Assembly (NCBI GenBank): GCA_016744455.1
Contig: JADGEI010000004.1
Span: forward strand, 1-64,000
DNA length: 64,000 nucleotides
From: Alcanivoracaceae bacterium
GTDB taxonomy: Bacteria; Pseudomonadota; Gammaproteobacteria; Xanthomonadales; Marinicellaceae
Reading direction: 5' to 3'
A model generated the notes under the pieces. The model was not told the origin of the DNA. It was given only the letters and a program-made list of their open reading frames with translations, and made no database searches. Below, piece after piece: positions 18,215 to 27,564 of this stretch. Each line of letters starts with the position of its first letter. Within the stretch, counting starts at the first letter, position 1. Made by a program: the position numbers and the translations under genes.

Positions 18215-18766
18215 TCATTTGTTTAGTTCGCCTAAAAACTGCCTATAATAGTTAAGTTCAGCAATAGACTCACGCACATCATCCAAAGCCAAGTGATTCC
18301 CTTTCTTTGTAAAGCCTTTTAGAATCTTCGGGTTCCATCGAGTAAACAATTCTTTGATACTACTGACATCAATTTGTCTGTAATGAAAATAATTTTCTAA
18401 TTGCGGCATCCATTTAGCTAAAAACCGCCTATCTTGGCAGATCGTGTTACCACACATAGGAGACCGATGAATTGGCACATGTTCCTCTAAAAATTCTATC
18501 GTCATACGTTCAGCATCTTTTGCACTTATATCTGATTCCACAACACGTGCCCACAATCCTGAATCTGTATGATGCTCGGTGTTCCATTCATCCATTGCTT
18601 CCAATATTTCTATCGGTTGATGAATTGCAATGGCCTCTCCTTCAGCAATAATGTTTAAGTCTTTATCAGTAACAATTACTGCAGACTCTATAATTCTATC
18701 TTTAAAAGGATTCAAACCTGTCATTTCTAGGTCTATCCATATCAAATTACTCTTTTTATCTGTCAT
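18215..18766 (-). CDS. orn: oligoribonuclease
   Basis: A DEDDh 3'-5' exoribonuclease that degrades dinucleotides, including pGpG from c-di-GMP turnover. The 183-residue protein has [12 protein letters not shown] (first Asp and Glu), the central [20 protein letters not shown] with Asp, and the late [14 protein letters not shown] with His and Asp. AGAAAGA precedes the ATG. It is divergent from rsgA, the common gammaproteobacterial arrangement; the GGDEF-EAL protein elsewhere in the window gives a plausible source of pGpG. Confidence 0.97.
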   Translation of the reverse strand: MTDKKSNLIWIDLEMTGLNPFKDRIIESAVIVTDKDLNIIAEGEAIAIHQPIEILEAMDEWNTEHHTDSGLWARVVESDISAKDAERMTIEFLEEHVPIHRSPMCGNTICQDRRFLAKWMPQLENYFHYRQIDVSSIKELFTRWNPKILKGFTKKGNHLALDDVRESIAELNYYRQFLGELNK

Positions 18767-18820
18767 TTATCTTTCTGAATGTATAATAATGGCATATTTT
18801 AACCTAAAGCATGCTTAAAC

Positions 18821-19693
18821 ATGAAAAAATATCGCGTCATTTCCACGCAAAAACAAACAGCACTTGTTCTTAATACCGAAACCGATTTTCAGCAAGCCTG
18901 TTTTTTTTCACGAAAGCACAAACCAATTTGTGGTGATTATGTTGAGATTCAAGCAAATAAAAACGAATTTAAAATAGTATCAATTCACCAGCACAATAAT
19001 TTGTTTTCACGTGCCAATAAAAAAGGCAATAAACAAAACATAGCTGCTAATGTCGATAATCAAATCATAGTGGTAGCTGTCGAACCTGAACCAACTCGAG
19101 ATTTAATAAGCCGTTATCTTATCAGTGCACATAGTTGTGGTATTAACCCCGTTATTTTATTTAATAAAAACGATATTGATAACACTTTTTTTGAGAAACA
19201 AATAAACTTATATAATTCATTAGGTTATCTAACGCTATCGACCAATACTAAATCACAATCAAATTTTGAAGAACTGCGAAATATTTTAAATAACAAAACA
19301 TCCATATTTGTTGGCATGTCTGGTGTAGGGAAATCTTCAATCAGTCAAGTAGTGTTAAACAACAAAATCAAAACCGGTGAGATATCTAAAAAAACTGGCA
19401 AAGGCTCACATGTGACATCAGTTACACAACTTTACAAAATCCCAAATTCAACTGGTTACCTAATAGATTCACCTGGCGTTTGGGAATATGGTTTATGGAA
19501 AATGAAAAGCGCTGAGATAGCTTATGGGTTTATCGAATTCAGGCAACACATACAAGACTGCAAATTCAGCAATTGTAGCCACACACATGAACCAAAATGT
19601 GGAATAAAACAAGCCGTTGAGGATAATAAAATAACATCCATTCGCTACGATTCCTACTTACGTGTTGTTGACTCAATGAAATATTGGGATTAG
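18821..19693 (+). CDS. rsgA: ribosome small-subunit GTPase RsgA
   Basis: A circularly permuted GTPase that acts in late 30S assembly. Order of parts in the 290-residue protein: an OB fold (about 1-65), G4 motif FNKND (about 114-118), P-loop GMSGVGKSS (about 167-175), G3 DSPGV, and a C-terminal zinc domain with CKFSNCSHTHEPKC. The permutation (G4 before G1) is diagnostic. It begins 54 bp from the divergent orn start, so the two share a short control region. Confidence 0.96.
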   Translation: MKKYRVISTQKQTALVLNTETDFQQACFFSRKHKPICGDYVEIQANKNEFKIVSIHQHNNLFSRANKKGNKQNIAANVDNQIIVVAVEPEPTRDLISRYLISAHSCGINPVILFNKNDIDNTFFEKQINLYNSLGYLTLSTNTKSQSNFEELRNILNNKTSIFVGMSGVGKSSISQVVLNNKIKTGEISKKTGKGSHVTSVTQLYKIPNSTGYLIDSPGVWEYGLWKMKSAEIAYGFIEFRQHIQDCKFSNCSHTHEPKCGIKQAVEDNKITSIRYDSYLRVVDSMKYWD

Positions 19694-19845
19694 CATTCAC
19701 TGATACTCAACCAAACTAATTAAAACGTAACAAATATTAATTCTACGGCATAATACATTAGCGTTATCATATTAATTTCTACCAACTCTAATGGGAAAAC
19801 TCTGACCTAAATGATATACTGCTTTTTTATTTTTAAAAATCTATA

Positions 19846-20733
19846 ATGATAAATATAGTGTTACTCATCTTATTTTCTGGCATATCCTTAGCACAAAACT
19901 TTGACACCATTGCAGAATCAGATATTAATCAATCTAAAATAGCACAATACGTTTACCTTGAAGAAGATAAAGTTTATGACGTAGAAATCATAGTGTTTGC
20001 GTATAAATTTGCCGCTCTCCCTAACCATCTAACCTATACAAACACTCCTTTTTTTGACGAGGCAAACGCTTATGTCTTAGCAGAAAAACCAGACAATTTT
20101 TTAGTGATTAAAGATGAAACAGTAAAACCTGAAAATGACGAATTTACAATCGAAATCGATGAGAAAAAAAGCACCAAACAAGCTTTAGTATGGTTTGAGC
20201 ATCATAAATCTCATTTTAACTTGACTACTATCTGGGAAAAACTACTCAAACAAGAAAACATCATTCCATTGATTCATCGTGCGTGGAGGCAACCAGAAAC
20301 CGCCTTTGAAAAACCTCAATACGTAAAATTAACATCAAGTACATATAAAGAGAGTGAGATTACTAACATTACAGTAGACACCATGGTTACACCACTAGAC
20401 CTTGAAGTCACAACTGAGGGTGAAGTTATCGAAAATACTGAGCCAGAGTTACCGGATTATTCAATCACTGGAAAAGTCGCCTTGTCTAAAGGTCGTTTTC
20501 TTCACTTTGGTCATAAAATAAATCTTGTTAGAAGTTACCTGGTAGATGAAGAGTATAAATCTATGGTTTTTTCGCTAACTGAAAGAAAACAATTATATCC
20601 AAATGAATTGAATTACTTCGATTCTCCCTGGTTTGGTAGTATAGTTAAAATTACAGAAGTCACTGGAGACACAATTAATGAAACACAACATGAGAATGAT
20701 TCTAATACTATTATGCCTAACACTCTTCCTTAG
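19846..20733 (+). CDS. CsiV-like exported protein
   Basis: A 295-residue protein with an N-terminal signal (about 1-17, cut after SLAQ) and the segment KVYDVEIIVFAYK, which matches the start of the CsiV peptidoglycan-binding family, followed by a long acidic middle and a C-terminal part with GKVALSKGRFLHFGHKINLV and LYPNELNYFDSPWFGSIVKI, also CsiV-like. The family was named from a Vibrio regulator of septation needed for growth without... certain envelope factors; the role here is inferred only from likeness. Its 3' end overlaps the next gene by 56 bp. Confidence 0.7.
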   Translation: MINIVLLILFSGISLAQNFDTIAESDINQSKIAQYVYLEEDKVYDVEIIVFAYKFAALPNHLTYTNTPFFDEANAYVLAEKPDNFLVIKDETVKPENDEFTIEIDEKKSTKQALVWFEHHKSHFNLTTIWEKLLKQENIIPLIHRAWRQPETAFEKPQYVKLTSSTYKESEITNITVDTMVTPLDLEVTTEGEVIENTEPELPDYSITGKVALSKGRFLHFGHKINLVRSYLVDEEYKSMVFSLTERKQLYPNELNYFDSPWFGSIVKITEVTGDTINETQHENDSNTIMPNTLP

Positions 20734-21265
20734 TTCATGTCAAAATTATAAAATTGAGTCAGAGAAATCATGGATTTTAAACCCTGAATTAAGTAACATA
20801 GCCATTGTCACAACTAAAAATAATAAGGTATCAGAAGTTTCTGATTTCAACTCTTTTTCAGGAAGTATTTCATCATCAGGTTACCTTGAGATTGAAATTC
20901 AATTAAACTCATTAGAGACAAACATTCCAATTCGAAACGAGCGTATTCAACAACACTTATTTCAAACTAATCTTTATCCTACTGCAGATATTCACACACA
21001 GTTAAAAGTTGAAGATTTAACTGATGGTATACACCACATCAGCTTTGATGTTGACTTACATGGCGTGTCAGCCATTATAGATGCAGATTTTATGGTATTT
21101 AGCCAGTTTGACAACAAAGTCGTTACCCTAAATAAACCCTTGGTTGTTAACGCTAAAACATTTTCATTAGATCATGGAATTGTCACATTGAAAAAGATTG
21201 CTAAATTAGAAAGTATTAACTTTACAGTTCCACTTAATATAGTTTTGACCTTTGAGCCGAACTAA
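20678..21265 (+). CDS. YceI-like lipoprotein
   Basis: A 195-residue predicted outer- or inner-membrane lipoprotein. The signal peptide ends LTLFLSSC, with Cys near residue 21 as lipidation site. The rest resembles the YceI lipocalin-like fold: WILNPELSNIAIVTTKN, FSGSISSSGYLEIEIQLNSLETNIPIRNERIQQHLFQT and YPTADIHTQLK. YceI proteins bind isoprenoid lipids in a beta barrel. It overlaps the CsiV-like gene by 56 bp in another frame (ATG 20678, or 20690), so translation is probably coupled. Confidence 0.82.
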   Translation: MKHNMRMILILLCLTLFLSSCQNYKIESEKSWILNPELSNIAIVTTKNNKVSEVSDFNSFSGSISSSGYLEIEIQLNSLETNIPIRNERIQQHLFQTNLYPTADIHTQLKVEDLTDGIHHISFDVDLHGVSAIIDADFMVFSQFDNKVVTLNKPLVVNAKTFSLDHGIVTLKKIAKLESINFTVPLNIVLTFEPN

Positions 21266-21340
21266 CCTAAAGTTTTAATTAACTTTGTAACATATCATTT
21301 AATTAACCGTTTCACCTAAATACTAAACAAGACTAAAAAT

Positions 21341-23146
21341 ATGAAATCAAAAATCTGGAAATTTACTAAACGTAGCTTATTAATTCTCGTTATTTTGGCG
21401 ACGATATTTATTGTCAACCTTTTATGGTTTAAGCCCTTTTTTATTAATCATTTTTACAATAAAATATTTATCGAGTTTGCACTTGATAATCCACAAATGA
21501 TTTCAGGAATGGGATATAAATTCTTCTATGATGAATTAAACGATAATTCACAAGAAGCAAATGATAAAGGTTTACTGCTACTAAAAAAAGACTATGCTAT
21601 GTTGCATGAATATGATCGCAGTAAACTCTCAGGTCAAGAAGGTATTTCTTATGACATATTAGACCATTTTTTACAAGAGCAAATTGATAATGTGAAGTTT
21701 GAAGACTATGGTTATAGTCAATCACAAAAAGGTGGAAACTACATGAATATTATCAGTTTCATGTCTAATACCCATCGTATCGATGACAGCAATGACGCAG
21801 AAGATTACATCGCTAGATTGTCTCAAGTAGGCAAATCTTTCGACAACACTCTTATCCAAGTTAAGAAAGAACAAAGTATTGGTGTCATACCTCCAGACTT
21901 TATTATCAAGAAAATACTAACCAATTTACATAACATTCGAGATCCAGAATTAGTGGATAACGAGTTAGTAAAAGATTTTTCTGCGAAGTTAGATAAGTTA
22001 AAAGACTTGGATGAGGGTACAAAATTAACACTAGAAAAAGATATGAAGGTGCAAATGCAGCAAACTGTACAACCAGCTTATGACCGCATGATAACTTTTT
22101 ATGAAAATCTTTTGACTATGGCTGATTCACGAGCTGGCGTTTGGAAATTTCCTAAAGGTGCAGAATTCTATCAATATCAAGTTAAATCATCAACAACTAC
22201 AAACTATACTCCTGAATACTTACATGAGTTAGGTTTAAAAGAAGTCGATAGAATTGTAACCGAGATAAAAACCATACTTAATCAACAAGGATACGATACA
22301 ACTTTTGGCACTATTGGCAAAATTTTAAATGACATGAGCAAAGACCCCCAATTTCTTTACGATGATAGTGAAGAAGGAAGAATGCAAGTGATAGATGATT
22401 ACCAAACAATTATTGATGAAATTGATCTCAAAATGAATGAAACATTTGGCATCTTACCAAAAGGCAAAGTAGAAGTTAAACCAGTACCTAAATACAAAGA
22501 AAAAACAGCAGCTGGTGGTTATTACGAAAGCCCATCAATGGACGGATCTAGACCTGGACGATTTTATGCGAACTTATATGACCTAACTGCTACACCAAAG
22601 TTTGCTATGCGTACCCTCGCCTACCATGAAGCTGTTCCCGGTCATCATTTCCAGTTAGCTATACAAAATGAATTGCAAGGTTTACCAATGTTTCGTGGGA
22701 TTATGGGCTTTACTGGATTTACCGAAGGATGGGCATTATATGCTGAACGACTCGCTTGGGAGTTAGGCTTTCAAAAAGACCCTTTCAGTGATATCGGTCG
22801 ATTACAAGCCGAGCTTTTACGCGCCGTTAGGCTTGTTGTAGATACTGGTATACATCATGGTAAATGGAGCCGTGAAAAGGCCATTAAATATATGTCTGAT
22901 ACTACAGGCTTTGCCGATAGCGATGTTGAATCAGAAATTGAACGTTATATTGTTTGGCCAGGTCAAGCATTAGCCTATAAAGTTGGAATGATTAAAATAT
23001 TAGAACTAAGGGAAAAAGCTAAAAAGCAATTAGGCGACAAATTTGACATTAAAGAATTTCATACAACAGTATTGATGAACGGGTCTCTCCCCTTAACAAT
23101 GCTAGAACAACAGGTAGACAGCTATATTGCTCAAGTAAAAGGTTAA
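21341..23146 (+). CDS. DUF885 family putative metallopeptidase
   Basis: A 601-residue protein with one N-terminal membrane helix (about 10-28) and a large extracytoplasmic DUF885 domain. The metal-site pattern YHEAVPGHHFQ (about 428-438) and the distal FTEGWALYAERLAWELGF are clear and match the HExxH-like and glutamate elements of this family. YYESPSMDGSRPGRFYANLYD precedes it as usual. Members are thought to be carboxypeptidase-like; substrate is unknown. It stands alone, 75 bp after the YceI-like gene. Confidence 0.9.
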   Translation: MKSKIWKFTKRSLLILVILATIFIVNLLWFKPFFINHFYNKIFIEFALDNPQMISGMGYKFFYDELNDNSQEANDKGLLLLKKDYAMLHEYDRSKLSGQEGISYDILDHFLQEQIDNVKFEDYGYSQSQKGGNYMNIISFMSNTHRIDDSNDAEDYIARLSQVGKSFDNTLIQVKKEQSIGVIPPDFIIKKILTNLHNIRDPELVDNELVKDFSAKLDKLKDLDEGTKLTLEKDMKVQMQQTVQPAYDRMITFYENLLTMADSRAGVWKFPKGAEFYQYQVKSSTTTNYTPEYLHELGLKEVDRIVTEIKTILNQQGYDTTFGTIGKILNDMSKDPQFLYDDSEEGRMQVIDDYQTIIDEIDLKMNETFGILPKGKVEVKPVPKYKEKTAAGGYYESPSMDGSRPGRFYANLYDLTATPKFAMRTLAYHEAVPGHHFQLAIQNELQGLPMFRGIMGFTGFTEGWALYAERLAWELGFQKDPFSDIGRLQAELLRAVRLVVDTGIHHGKWSREKAIKYMSDTTGFADSDVESEIERYIVWPGQALAYKVGMIKILELREKAKKQLGDKFDIKEFHTTVLMNGSLPLTMLEQQVDSYIAQVKG

Positions 23147-23248
23147 TAGATGTTTCGTTAAGATTGTCTGTGTTTATTTTAATTCTTAATTGTAGAGCTA
23201 TGCACAACACTATATAATGCCAGCGAGTTATTTCAGCAGGCATTTATA

Positions 23249-24214
23249 ATGAATAATACAATAAGGAAAGTCCCAGAACTTAATCATATTGATCTAATCA
23301 AAGGTACAAATCTTGAAAAACAGCGTTTTATTGATGATTTTTATAATGGACTAGTTGATTATGGGTTTGTAGTATTAAACCCCTATGATTTTTCATTTGA
23401 TTTGATTGATAATGCTTATGATAAATACAAAGAGTTTTTCAATCTACCATTAGCCACAAAAATGAAGTACTTCGGTGATAATGGTGGACAGCGCGGTTAT
23501 GTTCCTCGACTTGTAGAACATGCGAAAAACAGTAAGAACCCTGATTTAAAAGAGTTTTGGCACATAGGTAGAGAGCTTGATAACAATAATCCGTATTTTG
23601 CAACAAAAAATTATCCTTCAAATATCTGGCCCAATCAAGAAATCCCAAACTTCAAGAAAGTTGGCCTAGCAGTTTACAATCAATTAGACCAAGTAGCTAC
23701 TAGCTTGTTTCACTCTTTAGCTCACTCACTAAACGTGCCCCAAACCTACTTTGAAGAAATGACAAAAAATGGGAACTCTATATTGCGAACCATTCATTAT
23801 CCTCCTTTAAAAGAATTTACAGAGCAAGATTCCATTAGAGCTGGAGCACATGAAGACATCAACTTAATAACGCTTTTAGTTGGTGCAACAGATGGCGGGT
23901 TAGAATTGTTAGACCGTGATGGTAAGTGGTTGTCTGTACCAAGTTTACCCAATCAAATTGTGGTTGATTCTGGAGATATGCTTTCGCGGATTTCTAATGA
24001 AGTAATTCCAGCTACCACTCATCGAGTTATAAACCCTGATCACAGCACTAAAGAACGCTATTCAATGCCATTTTTCTGCCACCCACATGCCAATGCTGAA
24101 TTAAATTGTATTCCATCATGTATAGGATCTGGTAAAAAATACGATAACATACTTGCAAAAGATTTTCTTATTCAACGACTTATTGAAATTGGTGTATTGA
24201 AAGTACAAGGATAA
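23249..24214 (+). CDS. isopenicillin N synthase-like 2OG-Fe(II) oxygenase
   Basis: A 321-residue non-haem iron oxygenase. N-terminal DIOX_N-like part (FYNGLVDYGFVVL), then the double-stranded beta helix with iron ligands His and Asp in GAHEDINLITLL, the distal His in TTHRVINP, and RYS in KERYSMPFF for 2-oxoglutarate binding. It lacks penicillin cluster neighbours, so antibiotic synthesis is not implied; related bacterial proteins act on amino acids or small metabolites. Substrate unknown. Confidence 0.9.
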   Translation: MNNTIRKVPELNHIDLIKGTNLEKQRFIDDFYNGLVDYGFVVLNPYDFSFDLIDNAYDKYKEFFNLPLATKMKYFGDNGGQRGYVPRLVEHAKNSKNPDLKEFWHIGRELDNNNPYFATKNYPSNIWPNQEIPNFKKVGLAVYNQLDQVATSLFHSLAHSLNVPQTYFEEMTKNGNSILRTIHYPPLKEFTEQDSIRAGAHEDINLITLLVGATDGGLELLDRDGKWLSVPSLPNQIVVDSGDMLSRISNEVIPATTHRVINPDHSTKERYSMPFFCHPHANAELNCIPSCIGSGKKYDNILAKDFLIQRLIEIGVLKVQG

Positions 24215-24492
24215 CTAATACAATACCAATAATAATTACACATTATTTGTGAGTATACTCACACCATTTTAATAAGTGCTAGTTCTAGTGTTATTATATG
24301 TCATTGAATCAACAAAGACCGTTAAATTTAACCGCATTATCTGTGACAATAGGCATATGTTAAAACGAAGTATAACACTGCAAATTCATGAAGCTTATGC
24401 CAAAGATTGCAAGAAAGTCATATACTTGCGATAACTTTCATGAAGGATTAAGTAGACAAACGCAAATTAAAGCGACAAGCCAATCCGCTAGC
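24215..24492. other. intergenic region between convergent genes
   Basis: 278 bp without a supported gene. It contains a perfect 16-bp palindrome (24248-24263), a short inverted pair GCAAG/CTTGC near 24409-24431 and two TTCATGAAG copies. No T-tract terminator is obvious for either flanking gene. Confidence 0.5.
24248..24263. promoter_or_regulatory. 16-bp perfect palindrome, operator-like
   Basis: TGTGAGTATACTCACA is self-complementary over its full length. It has the TGTGA-N6-TCACA form seen in Crp/Fnr-class sites. It lies between two gene 3' ends, so no obvious promoter depends on it; it could serve an unannotated transcript or be a DNA-folding site. Confidence 0.35.
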
Positions 24493-25659
24493 CTATTTTT
24501 TTATTTCTTCATCTGATGCAATAGCCTTAACTTTTGTTGTAACGAGTGCTTCTCGCAATTTTGATTCACTTTCAGCTAATTCTACAACAGCTTGTTTTCG
24601 CATTATTTTGCCTTCTTCTGAAATCCTTAAACTATCTTCAATGGTTTCAATTAAGGTTTGGTTTGCTTGTTTGATAACTTCAATATCAAAAATCCCCCGT
24701 TCTAATTGTTCACGTACTGTTTTGTTAGCAATTTTAAGATTTTCTGCATTACCTTTAAGTAATTCGTTTGTTAAATCTGATGCATCTTTTATTGTTTTTG
24801 CAGCAGCACCACTACGCCAGATTGTCACTGTTTGTGCCAATTGTTGACGCCACAAAGGAATAGTATTTGCAATAGTTGAATTTATTTTATTAATAAGCCC
24901 TTTATCATTTTCTTGTACTAATCTGATGCTTGGTAAGGATTGTAAGGTTACTTGCCTAGTTAAACGTAAATCATGCACTCGACGCTCCAGGTCATCCCTA
25001 GAGCTTTTTAAATCACGCAATTCCTGTGCTTTCAACATATCATCAGAATTCTCTGCTTCTTTTTGCAAAGCTGGAATTTCATTTTCATCTACAATACGGA
25101 GTTTTTCTTCACCTGCACTAATATAACTTTCCAAGGTATGAAAGTACTCTAAATTTGCAGTATATAAACGGTCTAAACTGGTTATATCCTTTAGCAAGAC
25201 TACTTTATGGTCTTCTAATTTATTTGTTATAGCATCAATTTGTTTTCTAACAGATTCATATTTTTGCAAAAATTTTGCTAAAGGTTTCATTCGTCCAAAT
25301 AAACGGGCAAAAAATCCTGGCTTTTTATTGGGGTCTAATTCGTTTACATCAAAACCTCTGATCGTTGCAACCATTTCATTTAAAGCTGCTCCAGATGAGC
25401 CTAGTTCTTTATTTTTAACGCCTTCTAACATTTTATCAGAGATTTCTGTTACAGACTCTTGAGCTTTAGACCCAAAAAAGATAATTGAATTGCTATCATT
25501 CATATTGATTTCTGCAATCAATGTATCAATTTCTTTTCTATTTGATTCTTCAACATCTTTATAAGCAACCATACTATTTTTAATGCCAGGAACTATTTCC
25601 CCATCTAATAATGTATCTTGATCTATCTTTACAGTTGTTTTAATTTGTTTTTCTGTCAT
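24493..25659 (-). CDS. telA: TelA-like toxic anion resistance protein
   Basis: A 388-residue, highly helical cytoplasmic protein of the TelA (tellurite resistance, COG3853) family. Seen: SNSIIFFGSKAQESVTEISDKML, GFFARLFGRMKPLAKFLQKYESV, and the conserved PLWRQQLAQTVTIWRS with ELLKGNAENLKIANKTVREQLERG. The biochemical role is unknown; family members are linked to tolerance of tellurite, lantibiotics and antibiotics. It is 12 bp after the XpaC-like gene, the usual pairing (yceG/yceH type). Confidence 0.93.
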   Translation of the reverse strand: MTEKQIKTTVKIDQDTLLDGEIVPGIKNSMVAYKDVEESNRKEIDTLIAEINMNDSNSIIFFGSKAQESVTEISDKMLEGVKNKELGSSGAALNEMVATIRGFDVNELDPNKKPGFFARLFGRMKPLAKFLQKYESVRKQIDAITNKLEDHKVVLLKDITSLDRLYTANLEYFHTLESYISAGEEKLRIVDENEIPALQKEAENSDDMLKAQELRDLKSSRDDLERRVHDLRLTRQVTLQSLPSIRLVQENDKGLINKINSTIANTIPLWRQQLAQTVTIWRSGAAAKTIKDASDLTNELLKGNAENLKIANKTVREQLERGIFDIEVIKQANQTLIETIEDSLRISEEGKIMRKQAVVELAESESKLREALVTTKVKAIASDEEIKK

Positions 25660-25671
25660 CTTATTTTTCCT

Positions 25672-26508
25672 TTAATTAATGCCTTGATTTTTAAGTAAGG
25701 TGTTTAAAACTTCAATATCGACATCTAAATCAAAGATATCACTTGAAATAAGTTTTTCATGTTGATCTGCAAAAACTTGTTCAATATTTACTAAAACTTC
25801 ACGGAAGTTTTCTTCAAGCTTTTGAGTAGTTAAATCTTTATGGCTTTCTGCATAACGGTGAACAACACTTTCAGCGCCCGTTAAATAGGTATTTAGAAAT
25901 CGTCGAGCCTTAGTTATTTTCTTTGGGTTTTGGTATAAAACACCCAGCACTTCTCTTGCAAGGGATGTTATTTTTCCAAGCCTTTGTGTCATTTCAGAAT
26001 TACCAATTTTATGACTAGCTGACTCAATATTAAGAACCATTGATTCACTATCTTGGAGAATTTCTAATGCTTTTTCTGAATCATTGATATCACTAAAGCT
26101 AATGTGCTTAGATTTTACTGGGTCCAAACCATACCATAACCAACAACCACATGTTGCAGCAAGACCAAAACCAATTCCTGCAAACAAATTGTAACCAACA
26201 ATTAACCAAGAAGCCACAAATGTAGCACCTCCAACAATAAGAGAAGCTAAAAACATCATGGGAAATGGTGTGGAATTTGGGTATTTCCTGGCATGGTAAT
26301 TATTTTTATTTTTTAAACCAGTCCCCATCCATACTGCTGATAGCACAATCGCTACACATACAGCAGATACAAGAACTAAATGTAAAATCTCTCCATTAAT
26401 AAGTTTTATGATTATGCTAAATAGATAAGGCAAAGAGTAGAAGTACAATAACCATGCACTGTCGTTATTGTTTGTATTTATGTGAGTTTGTCTGTATTTA
26501 ACTGCCAT
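25672..26508 (-). CDS. XpaC-like membrane protein
   Basis: A 278-residue protein with a hydrophobic N-terminal half (about four helices between 25 and 128) and a helical cytoplasmic C-terminal half with NPKKITKARRFLNTYLTGAESVVHRYAE, the conserved core of the XpaC (5-bromo-4-chloroindolyl phosphate hydrolysis) family. Members are usually next to telA, as here. The XpaC name comes from an old phenotype and does not prove hydrolase activity. Its ATG shares one base with the stop of a 26-codon upstream micro-ORF (TAATG). Confidence 0.85.
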   Translation of the reverse strand: MAVKYRQTHINTNNNDSAWLLYFYSLPYLFSIIIKLINGEILHLVLVSAVCVAIVLSAVWMGTGLKNKNNYHARKYPNSTPFPMMFLASLIVGGATFVASWLIVGYNLFAGIGFGLAATCGCWLWYGLDPVKSKHISFSDINDSEKALEILQDSESMVLNIESASHKIGNSEMTQRLGKITSLAREVLGVLYQNPKKITKARRFLNTYLTGAESVVHRYAESHKDLTTQKLEENFREVLVNIEQVFADQHEKLISSDIFDLDVDIEVLNTLLKNQGIN

Positions 26509-26588
26509 TAAATTATTTTAACTCCTATATAGAGCACTGAGAACGTTAACAATAAGAAGCCACTAAATCGTTTAATAAAATCTTGCAT
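26508..26588 (-). CDS. 26-residue predicted membrane micropeptide
   Basis: A micro-ORF starting MQDFIKRFSGFLLL and ending in GVKII. AAAGG lies 9-13 nt before the ATG, giving a credible ribosome site. The peptide has a short basic amphipathic start and one hydrophobic stretch (about residues 9-23). Its TAA overlaps the XpaC-like ATG by one base, so it could couple translation of the next gene, act as a small partner of that membrane protein, or both. No homologue recognised. Confidence 0.5.
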   Translation of the reverse strand: MQDFIKRFSGFLLLTFSVLYIGVKII

Positions 26589-26599
26589 TCTTTTTACCT

Positions 26600-27475
26600 T
26601 TAAATTTCAAATTTAATAATTATTGACTCATCAGAAAAATCAGCATTGCCAAGCGCAATTTTACCTGTGCCTAGCAAAACAGTTTTATCTCTATGAAGTC
26701 TAAGTGAATTTCCACCCATTTCTAACCAAGTTCCATTAGTGCTTTGGTCTTCAATTTTAAAATTTCCATCAGAGAATTGTAGTTCTGCGTGTATTCTAGA
26801 AGCCATCGGAGCTAATATTTGAATATCACATTCATCCCCTCTACCAATAATTTTATTAGGGGATTTTTCAGTCATTTTAATTAATCTTCCATTTATATTA
26901 AGTGACATATTAAATGCAGCATCTGGTAATTTCAAGTCAAGAACTGAAGAGATACGTGTTACTTGAGATTCATCTTTCTGCCAAAATATTTCAATGATTT
27001 TAACAGCTAGCAACTTACCTTTAACCTTGGTTTTACCTAAACTACGGTGCTTTATTTCTCCAAAGTCATTTGGATTAAATGCCATTGAATTGGTGATTAT
27101 CTGCCCTTTTTTAGCAAAACCTGCCATTCGTGCTGCAACATTAACTGTATCTCCATAGACATCACCATCTTCAGAAATCACAAGTCCGTGATGGAAGCCT
27201 ATTCTTATTCCAATTGGGTGTGTACCTAAAACAAAATTACCTCCAACACTTTCTTGCATACCTATTGAGGCTTTAATCGCCAAATCTGGTGTTGGAAATG
27301 TACACATTATCTCATCACCTATGGTTTTAATTAACACACCTTCATAATTATGTGAAACATCTACCAAAGTATTTAAGACAGAAGAAATTGCTGAACGTGC
27401 CTTGTCGTCACCGTATTGTTCAAACAATGCGGTGCTTTGGGCAATATCTGCAAAAAGTACGGTTAATTCTGTCAT
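26600..27475 (-). CDS. class III adenylate cyclase with FHA domain
   Basis: A 291-residue cytoplasmic protein. The N-terminal cyclase domain (about 3-165) has metal-binding Asp10 (FADIAQST) and Asp54 (KTIGDE), Lys50 and Asp109 (GDVYGDTVNVAARM) as adenine-selecting candidates, and Asn112/Arg116 for catalysis, so it should be active and ATP-specific. The C-terminal FHA domain (about 195-265) has GR (211-212), SRIH (226-229) and NGT (247-249), which bind phosphothreonine. It stands upstream of the micropeptide-xpaC-telA set on the same strand. The serine/threonine kinase it would answer to is not in the window. Confidence 0.9.
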   Translation of the reverse strand: MTELTVLFADIAQSTALFEQYGDDKARSAISSVLNTLVDVSHNYEGVLIKTIGDEIMCTFPTPDLAIKASIGMQESVGGNFVLGTHPIGIRIGFHHGLVISEDGDVYGDTVNVAARMAGFAKKGQIITNSMAFNPNDFGEIKHRSLGKTKVKGKLLAVKIIEIFWQKDESQVTRISSVLDLKLPDAAFNMSLNINGRLIKMTEKSPNKIIGRGDECDIQILAPMASRIHAELQFSDGNFKIEDQSTNGTWLEMGGNSLRLHRDKTVLLGTGKIALGNADFSDESIIIKFEI

Positions 27476-27564
27476 ATTTATAATTTATTAAGAGTCTTAG
27501 TTATCATTTTCTATTTCAATCAAAATTGTAGCAAATTTTGACTAGAAATAATAGATGCATTCTA

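Noticed and set aside
23249..24214. Penicillin biosynthesis role for the IPNS-like enzyme
   Set aside because: No other beta-lactam genes nearby; the fold is shared by many unrelated oxygenases.
24298..24363. 21-codon frame with QQRPLNL, recalling the start of SdhC
   Set aside because: Too short, no further homology in any frame, no neighbours of the sdh operon.
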